From the NCBI RefSeq assembly GCF_008727775.1, contig NZ_CP044232.1, positions 2,356,001 to 2,420,000 of the forward strand: a stretch of 64,000 nucleotides of DNA, written 5' to 3'. This DNA is from Microbacterium lushaniae (lineage in GTDB: Bacteria > Actinomycetota > Actinomycetes > Actinomycetales > Microbacteriaceae). The notes under the pieces are model-generated. The model saw nothing but the letters and a program-made list of their open reading frames with translations, did not search any database and had not been told where the DNA came from. Both the position numbers and the translations under genes were made by a program. Shown piece by piece: positions 40,789 through 50,066 of this stretch (the first letter of the stretch is position 1; each line of letters starts with the position of its first letter).

Positions 40789-42198
40789 TCAGCCCTGCGC
40801 GGCGACTTTCTCGCTCGCGGCGGACTTCGCGGCGGGCTTGCTCTCTTCGACGGCCGGGGCCTGCGCCGGACGCGGACGCGCGGCGAACTCCTCGAACACG
40901 CGACGCGGGGTCTGCACGGCCTCGAGGTTCACGATGTCGCGGCCGAGCCAGAGGTTGTTCCACCAGCCCCACAGGACGCGCCACTTGCGTTCCCACGTCG
41001 GCATCGCCAGACCGTGGTAGCCGCGGTGGGCGATCCACGCGAGGAAGCCCTTGATCGCGATCTTGCCCGACTGGAAGACACCGTTGTACAGGCCCAGGCC
41101 CGCGACGGCGCCGAGGTTCTTGTGGTAGTACTCCTTGGGCTCCTCGCCGCGCAGCACGGCGGTGATGTTCTTGGCGAGCAGCTTGCCCTGGCGCACCGCG
41201 TGCTGGGCGTTGGGGACGCAGTATCCGCCCACTCCCCCGCCGGTCAGGTCGGGCACGGCCGACACGTCGCCGGCCGCCCAGGCGCCGTGGACGATCTCCT
41301 CGGCGGTGCCCACGCGCAGGTCGGGCCGCGTACGGATGCGTCCGCGCTCCTCGACGGGCAGGTCGCCGCCGCGCACGACGGTGGGGTTGGCCATGACGCC
41401 CGCGGTCCACACGATGATGTCGGTGGGGATCGTCTCACCCGAGGAGAGCTCGACGTTGCCGCCGACGGCGCCGGTGACCTGCGTGTCCAGGTGCACGTAG
41501 GCGCCGCGCTTGGCGAGGTCCTTGAGCACCCACTCGCTCGTCTTCAGCGACACCTCGGGCATGATCCGGCCCATGGCCTCGATGAGGTGGAAGTGCGTCT
41601 CGTCGAAGGAGAGCTGCGGATAGCGCTTCAGCAGGGCCGAGGCGAACGAACGCAGTTCGGCGAACGCCTCGATGCCGGCGAACCCGCCGCCGACGACCAC
41701 GACCGTCAGGAGGCGCTCGCGCGCGGGACCGGGAGGAAGCACGGATGCCTTGTCGAAGTTCGACAGGAGGAGGTCGCGGACGGCGACGGCCTCTTCGATC
41801 GTCTTGAGCCCGATGGCGTTCTCGGCGATGCCGGGAATCGGGAAGGTGCGGGAGACGGCACCGGCGGTCACGACGATCTGGTCGTACTCCTGCTGCCACG
41901 GCTCGCCCGCGATCGGCGTGATGGTGGCGACCTTGTGGGCGTGGTCGATGCCGGTCACCTTCGCCGCGATCACGGTGGTCCGCCGCAAGTGGCGGCGCAG
42001 GGCCACGACGGCATGGCGCGGCTCGATCGAGCCGGCGGCGACCTCGGGGAGGAACGGCTGGTACGTCATGTACGGCAGCGGGTCGACGATCGTGACCTCT
42101 GCTTCGCCGCGTCGGAGCTGCTTCTCGAGCTTCCACGCGGTGTAGAAACCCGCGTATCCGCCACCGACGATGAGGATTCTGGGCACGGTGCTGGTCAC
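40789..42198 (-). CDS. ndh: Type II NADH:quinone oxidoreductase (NDH-2)
   Basis: 469 aa from GTG 42198, with AGGAG 11 nt upstream. Two Rossmann motifs: FAD RILIVGGGYAGFYTAWKLE near the N-terminus and NAD(P)H VVVVGGGFAGIEAFAEL around residue 170. DPLPYMTYQPFLPEVAAG is the typical NDH-2 loop, and AAGDVSAVPD with CVPNAQHAVRQG closes the FAD site. The C-terminus has an amphipathic membrane-anchoring stretch (GFLAWIAHRG, WGWWNNLWLG) and a disordered Ala/Lys tail. It passes electrons from NADH to menaquinone without pumping protons. Confidence 0.95.
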   Translation of the reverse strand: MTSTVPRILIVGGGYAGFYTAWKLEKQLRRGEAEVTIVDPLPYMTYQPFLPEVAAGSIEPRHAVVALRRHLRRTTVIAAKVTGIDHAHKVATITPIAGEPWQQEYDQIVVTAGAVSRTFPIPGIAENAIGLKTIEEAVAVRDLLLSNFDKASVLPPGPARERLLTVVVVGGGFAGIEAFAELRSFASALLKRYPQLSFDETHFHLIEAMGRIMPEVSLKTSEWVLKDLAKRGAYVHLDTQVTGAVGGNVELSSGETIPTDIIVWTAGVMANPTVVRGGDLPVEERGRIRTRPDLRVGTAEEIVHGAWAAGDVSAVPDLTGGGVGGYCVPNAQHAVRQGKLLAKNITAVLRGEEPKEYYHKNLGAVAGLGLYNGVFQSGKIAIKGFLAWIAHRGYHGLAMPTWERKWRVLWGWWNNLWLGRDIVNLEAVQTPRRVFEEFAARPRPAQAPAVEESKPAAKSAASEKVAAQG

Positions 42199-42212
42199 GG
42201 TGGAAGGAACTC

Positions 42213-43484
42213 CTAGGTGGGTGGGTGGCTCGGCGTGCGAGACTCGCGTGCCAATCGGATGCGCTGGGCAGCAGCGGTGAAGCCGAGCACGACCATTATA
42301 GACGCGATGGTGCCCGCGGCGAGCGGGAGGCTGCCGTATCGCAGCGAGTCCTCGGTCGGCAGGAGCGGATTGGCGGGTTCGGTGGCCGCCTCCGCGGCCG
42401 GCAGCGGGGGCACCTCGATCGGTCCGCTCGTGGGCTGGGGCACGGGATCCGCGTCGGCGCGCCGGTAGAGCCGGATCCACTCGGCGAGGTCGCCCATCGG
42501 ATTCGCCGACACCGCCGGCACCGGCGCCGTGACCGCCGCTGCGGCGTTGACGAGGCCGTATCCGTACAGCAGATCCGGGCGCGAGGTGGCCCCGGCGGCC
42601 GGCGTGGCGGTGCTGATGATGCGGTTCAGCACGTTGTCCGCGTCCAGGCCAGGGTGGGCCGCGCGGACGAGGGCCACGATGCCCGCGACGATCGGCGCGG
42701 CGCCGCTCGTGCCGTTCCACTGCACGAGCGTGCCGTCGGCCGAGACACCCATGAGCCGCTCGCTGGGAGCGGAGACCCCGATCGTGATGCCCTGCGTGGA
42801 TGCGTCCACGCTGGCGGTGCCGGAGGGGTCGACGCCGCCCACGGTGAGCACGCCGGGAATGGTGGCCGGCGCACCCACGCGGGTCGTCCCACTGCCGCGG
42901 TTTCCGGCCGCGACGACGATCACGACGTCGTTGTCGAACGCGTAGGAGAACGCCTCATCCCACGACGGATCCCAATCGAGGGTGTTGGTGGTGAGCGACA
43001 TGTTGATGACGTGCGCGCCGTTGTCCACCGACCAGCGGATCGCCTCCGCGATCTGGTCGCGGACCGGCACCTCGCGCCCGGCGATGTCGATCGAGATCGA
43101 CAGGATCTCCGCCTCGGGGGCCACCCCGATCATCCCCCGCCCTTCGCCGGTGCCGCGCGCACCCGCCAGCGAAGCGACCCAGCTGCCGTGGTTGGCGTTC
43201 ATGCCGCCGATGGGCGTGCGCCCGTCGGGGCTGCCCAGCTCCGACATGTCCGTGCCGTCCACGACCCCGGAGAACTCGACGGGGCCCCGGCCCACCCCGG
43301 TGTCGATCACGGCGATGCGCACGCCCGCGCCGCGCGTGGTCTGCCACGCTTCGCGCACGCCGTACTGGTCGAGCCAGTACTCCCCCGCCCGCACCGGATC
43401 GGTCGGGTCTTCGGGGACGACGGCCGCCCCCGTCAGGCTGCCGGCGACGGCGAGCGCCGCGGCGGCGGCCCACAGGCGTCTCAT
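42213..43484 (-). CDS. S8 serine protease, mycosin-like, with C-terminal membrane anchor
   Basis: 423 aa. Signal peptide (LWAAAAALAVAGSLTGAA), then a subtilisin domain with catalytic Asp in RIAVIDTGVGRG, His in NANHGSWVASLAG and Ser in NGTSGAAPIVAGIVAL, plus VVIVVAAGNRGSG. After a Pro-rich linker, a membrane helix (LPLAAGTIASIMVVLGFTAA) and a basic tail follow. This is the layout of mycosins, the proteases of type VII secretion, but no ESX gene is near. ATG 43484 overlaps the DUF501 stop by 4 nt, placing it in the eno-ftsB-DUF501 operon. Confidence 0.92.
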   Translation of the reverse strand: MRRLWAAAAALAVAGSLTGAAVVPEDPTDPVRAGEYWLDQYGVREAWQTTRGAGVRIAVIDTGVGRGPVEFSGVVDGTDMSELGSPDGRTPIGGMNANHGSWVASLAGARGTGEGRGMIGVAPEAEILSISIDIAGREVPVRDQIAEAIRWSVDNGAHVINMSLTTNTLDWDPSWDEAFSYAFDNDVVIVVAAGNRGSGTTRVGAPATIPGVLTVGGVDPSGTASVDASTQGITIGVSAPSERLMGVSADGTLVQWNGTSGAAPIVAGIVALVRAAHPGLDADNVLNRIISTATPAAGATSRPDLLYGYGLVNAAAAVTAPVPAVSANPMGDLAEWIRLYRRADADPVPQPTSGPIEVPPLPAAEAATEPANPLLPTEDSLRYGSLPLAAGTIASIMVVLGFTAAAQRIRLARESRTPSHPPT

Positions 43485-43999
43485 CCCGACGCTCCCGGAT
43501 TCGTGCACGTGCACCGCTGCAGCGACCATCCGGCGCGCTCGAGCGCCCTGTCTCCGATCGGGTTCACACCCGGGCCTGCCGCCAGCGCGTGGCCGGCGAG
43601 GGCGTGCAGGCACTTCACGCGCGTGGGCATGCCGCCCGCCGAGATCCCGGCGATCTCGGCGGGTTCGCCGTAGGCGGCCCGGTCGCGCAGATAGGCCTCG
43701 TGGGCCCGCTGATACGCGGCCCGCAGCTCTTCGTCCTCGTCGAGCTCCTCCGCGAACTCGCGCATGACGTGCTCCGCCTCCAGCCCCGACATCGCCGCGG
43801 TCGCACCGGGGTGGCTGAGGTAGTAGAAGGTCGGGAACGGCGATCCGTCGGTCAGGCGCGGCGCCGTGGCCACGACGACGGGGTTGCCGCACACGCAACG
43901 CGCGGCGATGCCGACGACGTCGCGAGCGGGCCGACCGAGCTGTTCGTGCAGGACCGCGAGATCGGCGTCGCTGGCGGGCGGCAGGGTCGGCGTGCTCAT
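43481..43999 (-). CDS. DUF501 domain protein
   Basis: 172 aa. Conserved actinobacterial family downstream of ftsB: LHEQLGRPARDVVGIAARCV, CGNPVVVATAPRLTDGSPFP, TFYYLSHPG, and ISAGGMPTRVKCLHALAGHA. Several Cys (RCVCGNP, KCLHALAGH, QRCTCTNPGAS) and His hint at metal binding. Function unknown. ATG 43999 has GCGAGG next to it and GATAAT at 44009-44014, so an extra promoter inside the operon is possible. Confidence 0.92.
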   Translation of the reverse strand: MSTPTLPPASDADLAVLHEQLGRPARDVVGIAARCVCGNPVVVATAPRLTDGSPFPTFYYLSHPGATAAMSGLEAEHVMREFAEELDEDEELRAAYQRAHEAYLRDRAAYGEPAEIAGISAGGMPTRVKCLHALAGHALAAGPGVNPIGDRALERAGWSLQRCTCTNPGASG

Positions 44000-44053
44000 C
44001 CTCGCCAGATTATCGCGAGCGACTGCGAAGGCGCTGGAGACGGTCGCGCGCCG

Positions 44054-44554
44054 TCACGGAACCGGCGGCGCGGGGACGCCGATCGTCGGCGCCGCGGTGC
44101 GGGCGAGCCCGGCCGTGGCCACCGAGCGCACGAGCTGCGACATCCAATCGGTGCGTGTCACGGCGACCTCGTCGCTGACTTCGTCCTCCTCCTGCGGCAC
44201 CTGCGCGGCGGGCAGGTCATTGTCCACGAGGTACACCACTTCGCCCGGGCGCACGTAGTACAGGCGCTCACGGGCCTGGGTCGTGATGTACGCGGGGTCG
44301 GTCCACCGCTCGCGCTGCGCCTCGAGGTCGGCGACCTCCTGTTCGCTCAACGCCACCGCCTCCTGCAGCGCCGCGATCTGCTGGCGCTGATCGAGGTAGG
44401 TGCCCACGGTGGGCGCCAGGACGAGGGCCGCCAGCACGACCAGTCCGAGCATGATGACCATGAAGCCGGACAGGCGGATGCCGCCGAGCCATCCGCGGAC
44501 GTCGACGCGGTCGCGTCCGGACGTGCGAGAGGGGGAGGCCGGTCCTGCGGGCAC
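44054..44554 (-). CDS. ftsB: Septum formation initiator protein (FtsB/DivIC family)
   Basis: 166 aa. A cytoplasmic tail, one membrane segment at about 30-50 (FMVIMLGLVVLAALVLAPTV), an extracytoplasmic coiled coil (YLDQRQQIAALQEAVALSEQ), and ARERLYYVRPGEVVYLVDND, the conserved FtsB block. It links divisome proteins FtsL and FtsQ. The usual position between enolase and DUF501 supports the call. The C-terminal 50 residues are unconserved. Confidence 0.93.
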   Translation of the reverse strand: MPAGPASPSRTSGRDRVDVRGWLGGIRLSGFMVIMLGLVVLAALVLAPTVGTYLDQRQQIAALQEAVALSEQEVADLEAQRERWTDPAYITTQARERLYYVRPGEVVYLVDNDLPAAQVPQEEDEVSDEVAVTRTDWMSQLVRSVATAGLARTAAPTIGVPAPPVP

Positions 44555-44586
44555 GGCCTCCCCCTCTCGTCGTGGCTTCGTGGTGC

Positions 44587-45897
<1,311 letters not shown>

Positions 45898-45958
45898 TCA
45901 GCGGAGCATCGTTGGTCCGTGTCGAGTCTAGTGATCCGGCTCACGCGGCACAGGGCCG

Positions 45959-46639
45959 TCAGTGCGCCGCATCCGTGACGATCGCGAGGGCGACACCGTC
46001 CCAGCCTTTGCGATCGAGGGTCTGCAGGGCAGTCGCGTCGAAGCGCGGGTCGGTCCCCAGCATCTCCAGCCCGCGTTGCGTGCCGACCACCTGCCGATTC
46101 GTGCTGTGCGGGTCGGCGACCTCGCCGGATCGGCCGATGTTGTCCACGACCACGATCGTCCCCGGGTGCCCGAGGCGCGCCGCCCAGTCGAGGTAGATCG
46201 TGTTGGACTCTTTGTCGGCGTCGATGAAGACCAGGTCGAACGGCTCCTCGCCGGCGAGGGTGGGCAGCACGTCGGAGGCGCGGCCCTCCCGGATCTCGAC
46301 GCGGTCGTCCACCCCGGCGCGTTGGAGGTTGGCGCGCGCGATGCCGGCGTTGTAGGGCTCGGCCTCGATCGACACCACGCGTCCGCCCTCGGGCAGGGCG
46401 CGCGCGAGCCAGATCGTGGAGTACCCGCCGAGGGTGCCGATCTCCAGCACGCGCCGGGCGCCGCTGATGCGCGCGAGCAGGTGCAGGAATTTGCCGTTCA
46501 GCGGAGCGACTTCGATGGCGGGCAGGCCGGCATCCTCCTGCGTCTCGATGGCTGCTTCCAGGTCGGGATCGTGTCCGACGAGGGTGTCGGAGAGGTAGGC
46601 GTCGAGGGCGCGCCAAGCCTCGGGCGTGGGTTCGGCCAT
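45959..46639 (-). CDS. O-methyltransferase (caffeoyl-CoA OMT-like)
   Basis: 226 aa from ATG 46639. Class I SAM methyltransferase of the Methyltransf_3 family: ARRVLEIGTLGGYSTIWLAR is motif I, VVSIEAEPYNAGIAR the acidic loop, and FDLVFIDADKESNTIYLDWA with the metal-binding Asp residues. GTIVVVDNIGRSGEV follows. Bacterial members methylate varied catechols; the substrate here is unknown. It is followed upstream by an AraC gene on the same strand, 31 bp away. Confidence 0.9.
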   Translation of the reverse strand: MAEPTPEAWRALDAYLSDTLVGHDPDLEAAIETQEDAGLPAIEVAPLNGKFLHLLARISGARRVLEIGTLGGYSTIWLARALPEGGRVVSIEAEPYNAGIARANLQRAGVDDRVEIREGRASDVLPTLAGEEPFDLVFIDADKESNTIYLDWAARLGHPGTIVVVDNIGRSGEVADPHSTNRQVVGTQRGLEMLGTDPRFDATALQTLDRKGWDGVALAIVTDAAH

Positions 46640-46670
46640 GGTCTCAGCCTTCCGGGCCACCCGCGCGACG

Positions 46671-47447
46671 TCAACCGCGCTCCCGCGGTGCACGCGTGCG
46701 CCGATAGTCCGAGGGCGCCATTGCGAGCACCGTGCGGAAGTCCCGTGCGAGGTGGGCCTGATCGGCATACCCGGCGTCGACGGCGACCTGCGCGAGCGGC
46801 ACGGCGGGGTCTTCCCGGATTCGCGCGGCGGCCTCCTGCAGGCGCCGACGGCGGATGATCGCCGCCGGCGACAGCCCCACAGTCCGGTGCGCCAGCCGCT
46901 GCAGGGTCCGCACCGACACCCGCAGGCGCCGTGCCGCATCCTCCACGCGCAGGACGGCGGGATCGGAGGAGAGCAGATCGACCATGTCGTTGGCCAGCGC
47001 CCGCTCCCCCTCGGGGGCGCCGACCCGGTCGATCAGCCACGCCGCCATCGCGGAGCAGGCGGCGGGCACATCCGGCATGGCCATGGTGACCGCGCGCACG
47101 AGGTCCGGTTCGTCCACTTCCCGGGAATCGTCCACCAGCGCGCTCGGCGCGTCGCTGAGCACGGCGAGTGCGGCGGGGCGCAGCAGCGCCCCCACGGCCC
47201 ATCCGCTTCCCTGCAGCACCCGCTCCCCCACGCGCGTGGTGGCGCCCCACAGGTGCACCTGACCGTCCTGGACCACGAGGTTGGCCGCAGGGTAGGCGAG
47301 GAGCGGCTGCCGGGAGACCACTCCGGGGGGCAGGTCCCACTGCGGCACCCAGAACCACGACACCGCCCCCGCGGCTTCTCCGGGCGCCACGCGATCCAGG
47401 CGCGGGAGGCGCTCGGGGAAGAGCACGCCACGGGTGCGGTCGGCCAT
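46671..47447 (-). CDS. AraC family transcriptional regulator
   Basis: 258 aa. The N-terminal part is a cupin-like sensing domain of the DUF6597 kind (VSWFWVPQWDLPPGVVSRQP, VGALLRPAALAVL). The C-terminal two helix-turn-helices have RVEDAARRLRVSVRTLQRLA and LAQVAVDAGYADQAHLARDF, ending in SDYRRTR. Start ATG 47447, leaderless (TACCGT 6 nt upstream). It is divergent from the VOC gene at 47533 and likely controls it. Confidence 0.93.
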   Translation of the reverse strand: MADRTRGVLFPERLPRLDRVAPGEAAGAVSWFWVPQWDLPPGVVSRQPLLAYPAANLVVQDGQVHLWGATTRVGERVLQGSGWAVGALLRPAALAVLSDAPSALVDDSREVDEPDLVRAVTMAMPDVPAACSAMAAWLIDRVGAPEGERALANDMVDLLSSDPAVLRVEDAARRLRVSVRTLQRLAHRTVGLSPAAIIRRRRLQEAAARIREDPAVPLAQVAVDAGYADQAHLARDFRTVLAMAPSDYRRTRAPRERG

Positions 47448-47453
47448 GCCGAC

Positions 47454-47459
47454 ACGGTA
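47454..47459 (-). promoter_or_regulatory. -10 box of the araC-type gene (leaderless)
   Basis: TACCGT on the minus strand with a 6-nt gap to ATG 47447. Confidence 0.55.
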
Positions 47460-47470
47460 GCGGCCCGCGC

Positions 47471-47487
47471 CGACACGCGAGGTGTCG
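47471..47487. promoter_or_regulatory. Inverted repeat between AraC regulator and VOC genes
   Basis: CGACAC-GCGAG-GTGTCG in the 85-bp divergent spacer, a candidate regulator site. Confidence 0.35.
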
Positions 47488-47532
47488 TGAATATGCAAGA
47501 CCGCCCGCCCCCGGCCGGCGGACGATGGCGTC

Positions 47533-48039
47533 ATGACCACGACAGACACCCGCGGCGTCACCGGCGCCCACACCACGGACGGCCGCCCGAACACCGCCAC
47601 GGCCCTCACGCCCTTCCTCGCCGTGCCGCGCGCCAGGGACGCGCTGGAGTTCTACCGCGACGTCTTCGGCGCACGTGTCACCGACGTCACCGAGTTCGAC
47701 GGGGTCGTCGCGCACGCCGGCCTGGACTTCGGGATCGGCCTGCTCCAGGTGGGTGAGCCCACACCGCACTACGGCACGGTGCCTCCGCCCGACGGTGACG
47801 CCGCGTGCTATTCGATGGGCCTCTACGTCGCCGACGTCGACGCGGTCGTTGCCCGGGCCCGCGCTGCGGGAGCGATCCTCCGTGAGGAGCCGTCGACGTT
47901 CGTCTCCGGAGACCGGTTCGCCAGCATCCGCGATCCGTTCGGAGTGCGCTGGTCGATCTTGAGCCGCGTGGAAGACCTCACCGAGGAGGAGAGCGCCCGT
48001 CGCGTCGCGGAATGGGCCGCCTCGGGCGGGGCCGGCTGA
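47533..48039 (+). CDS. VOC family protein (glyoxalase/bleomycin-resistance fold)
   Basis: 168 aa. Beta-alpha VOC modules: TPFLAVPRARDALEFYRDVF, VVAHAGLDFGIGLLQVGE, MGLYVADVDAVVARARAAGA, and FASIRDPFGVRWSI with the last metal-type residue region. Members of the PhnB-like branch include small-molecule resistance proteins and uncharacterised enzymes. It is divergent from the AraC regulator, so its expression is probably inducible. Its stop faces the hisS stop 7 bp away. Confidence 0.9.
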   Translation: MTTTDTRGVTGAHTTDGRPNTATALTPFLAVPRARDALEFYRDVFGARVTDVTEFDGVVAHAGLDFGIGLLQVGEPTPHYGTVPPPDGDAACYSMGLYVADVDAVVARARAAGAILREEPSTFVSGDRFASIRDPFGVRWSILSRVEDLTEEESARRVAEWAASGGAG

Positions 48040-48050
48040 GCGCGGCTCAG
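48036..48050. terminator. Short hairpin between convergent VOC and hisS genes
   Basis: CTGAGC-GCG-GCTCAG spans both stop codons. A weak bidirectional terminator at best. Confidence 0.35.
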
Positions 48051-49330
48051 GACAGCGGCCGGATGTCCAGCCCGCCCACGGTGGCACCCGCCGAGACCGC
48101 CGCGAAGGCCGTGTAGCCGTCGGCGGCGGCGCGCTCCAGCAGCGCCTTGAGGTTCTTGGTGCGCTGCTCCAGGCGCACGCGCCGCCCGTCGGCCACGAGC
48201 GCGGCCTTGAGCGCGACGAGCTCGGCGACCGGCACGTCACGGTCGTGCACGAGGACGATGGCAGTGGATGCGGCCTCCTCGCGCCCGGCGACGAGGTCGA
48301 CGATGCGCTCGAATCCGATCGAGAAGCCCACGGCGGGCACGTCCTGGCCGAGGAACCGGCCGATCATGCCGTCGTAACGGCCGCCGCCACCCAGCGAGTA
48401 CGACACCGAGGGGTGGGCGAGCTCGAAGATCGTGCCGGTGTAGTACCCCATGCCGCGCACCAGGAACGGGTCGAACTGCAGCGGCACTTCGGCATCCGTT
48501 CGCGCGGCGGCGACCGCATCGCCCAGGGCGACGAGGGAGGCGACGACGTCATCGGGCGCGCCCTGCGGAAGGGCTTTGCGGATCTGCCGCTCGCCGTACG
48601 GGTGGTGCTCGAGCGTCTGCGGACGCTGGAGGAACGCCGCGAACGCGTCGACGGCGGAGGGGGTGGCGCCGCGCTCGCGGAGTTCGTCGGCGACCCCGGT
48701 CGGGCCGATCTTGTCGAGCTTGTCGATCGTGATCAGCACGCCAGGGCGCTCCTGTTCGGTGAACCCGAAGCTGGCCAGCATCCACTCCAGCGCCCGGCGG
48801 TCGTTGACGCGGATCGTGCCGCCCGTCAGGCCCAGGGCGTCGAGGGTGTCCAGGCTCGCCACCAGCAGTTCGGCCTCGGCACGGCCGGTGCCGTCGCCGA
48901 TGATGTCGATGTCGCACTGCATGAACTGCCGGTAGCGACCCTTCTGCGGCCGTTCGGCACGCCACACCGGGGCGATCTGGATCGCGCGGAAGACCGTCGG
49001 CAGCTCACCGCGGTGGCTGGCGTAGAAGCGCGCCAGGGGCACGGTGAGGTCGTAGCGGAGCCCGAGGTCGGTGAGGGCGGCGGGGTCGTCGGCGGCCGCG
49101 CGGATGGCGTCGGCGTCGAGCCCGCGCTTGAGCACGTTGAAGGCGAGCTTCTCGTTGTCGCCGCCGATGCCGGAGTGCAGCCGCGCGTACTCCTCGAGCA
49201 CGGGCGTCTCGATCTCGTCGAACCCGTGCGCGCGGTAGCGCTCGCGGATGACGGCGAGCACGCGCTCGCGGCGGGCCTTGTCGGCGGGCAGGAAGTCGCG
49301 CATGCCGCGCGGCGGGGTGACGGAGGGCAC
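48047..49330 (-). CDS. hisS: Histidyl-tRNA synthetase
   Basis: 427 aa class II synthetase. Motif 1 region, motif 2 FRAIQIAPVWRAERPQKGRYRQF, the histidine-specific loops and motif 3 GFSIGFERIVDLV are present, with the anticodon-binding HGTP domain at the C-terminus (VVLEQRTKNLKAL-like region). Start GTG 49330, 5 bp after the mazG stop, so it is operonic with nhaA and mazG. It is short of the N-terminal extensions seen elsewhere. Confidence 0.97.
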   Translation of the reverse strand: MPSVTPPRGMRDFLPADKARRERVLAVIRERYRAHGFDEIETPVLEEYARLHSGIGGDNEKLAFNVLKRGLDADAIRAAADDPAALTDLGLRYDLTVPLARFYASHRGELPTVFRAIQIAPVWRAERPQKGRYRQFMQCDIDIIGDGTGRAEAELLVASLDTLDALGLTGGTIRVNDRRALEWMLASFGFTEQERPGVLITIDKLDKIGPTGVADELRERGATPSAVDAFAAFLQRPQTLEHHPYGERQIRKALPQGAPDDVVASLVALGDAVAAARTDAEVPLQFDPFLVRGMGYYTGTIFELAHPSVSYSLGGGGRYDGMIGRFLGQDVPAVGFSIGFERIVDLVAGREEAASTAIVLVHDRDVPVAELVALKAALVADGRRVRLEQRTKNLKALLERAAADGYTAFAAVSAGATVGGLDIRPLS

Positions 49331-49334
49331 GATG

Positions 49335-50066
49335 TCATTCTTCCAGGTCGCGCTGCGCCTGCTCGGCCGCGCGCACCTCGGCCGTCAGCATCCGGAGCCG
49401 TTCGCGCAGCGCCCGCTCCGCGTCCCATCCCTGCGCGCGCGCCAGGCCGACCAGCCCGAGCAGCGCGTCGCCGAGCTCCGCCTCGCTCGTCGGGTGAGAC
49501 ACCACATCCCGGCCGAGACCCCCGGCGCCGCCCGGTGTTTCAGCCGGAGAGTGGTGTCTCACGGGGTGGAGGCCCAGCGGCGCGGCCTTGCCGAGCAGCT
49601 TCTGCGCGAGCGCGAGCGACGGCATGTGCGACGAGACCCCGTCCAGCACGCTCGTGCGCTCGCGCTTCTCGGCCGCCTTGGCGGCGTTCCAGTGCACGAG
49701 CACCTCCTCGGGCGTGGTCGCCACGGCGTCGCCGAAGACGTGCGGATGCCGCCGCACCATCTTCTCCGTCAGCCCGCGCGCCACGTCGTCGATGCCGAAG
49801 GGATGCGCCGCATCCCGCGAGGCGATCTCGGCGTGGAACAGCACCTGCCACAGCAGATCGCCGAGCTCCTCACGCAGTTCGTCGGCAGATCCGGCCTCCA
49901 CCGCGTCGATGACCTCTGCGCTCTCCTCCACCAGATACGGCACGAGGGCGCGGTGATCGATCTGCTGGGTCCACACGCAGCGGTCGCGCACGGCCCGCAT
50001 CGTCTCTGCCGCCTCGCGCAGCGGGTCTACGGGTGCGCCGTCCGCGTGATCTTCCGGTAGTGCCAT
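49335..50066 (-). CDS. mazG: MazG-type nucleoside triphosphate pyrophosphohydrolase
   Basis: 243 aa from ATG 50066. The MazG helical core has PLREAAETMRAVRDRCVW, LVEESAEVIDAVEAG and DELREELGDLLWQVLFHAEI, whose Glu/Asp residues bind Mg2+. It hydrolyses NTPs to NMPs. Residues about 169-191 (HPVRHHSPAETPGGAGGLGR region) are encoded by a 67-bp palindromic repeat inserted in frame, between the normal KLLGKAAPLGL and ELGDALLGLVGLARAQGWD. The start lies 40 nt inside the nhaA coding region. Confidence 0.92.
   Translation of the reverse strand: MALPEDHADGAPVDPLREAAETMRAVRDRCVWTQQIDHRALVPYLVEESAEVIDAVEAGSADELREELGDLLWQVLFHAEIASRDAAHPFGIDDVARGLTEKMVRRHPHVFGDAVATTPEEVLVHWNAAKAAEKRERTSVLDGVSSHMPSLALAQKLLGKAAPLGLHPVRHHSPAETPGGAGGLGRDVVSHPTSEAELGDALLGLVGLARAQGWDAERALRERLRMLTAEVRAAEQAQRDLEE
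49495..49561. repeat. 67-bp nested palindrome, family A copy 2, inside mazG
   Basis: Arms TGAGACACCACA and AGTGGTGTCTCA with inner GAGACCCCCGG / CGGTGTTTC. Same length and layout as 9173-9239. It is translated as part of mazG without breaking the frame. Confidence 0.8.

Noticed and set aside
40789..42720. Longer 643-codon version of NDH-2
   Set aside because: The extension runs over the protease gene in the wrong frame; the Rossmann motif follows directly after GTG 42198, which has a Shine-Dalgarno.
42213..43484. Type VII secretion locus
   Set aside because: Only the mycosin-like protease is present; no EccC/EccB/EccD, WXG100 or PE/PPE-like gene is seen in the window.
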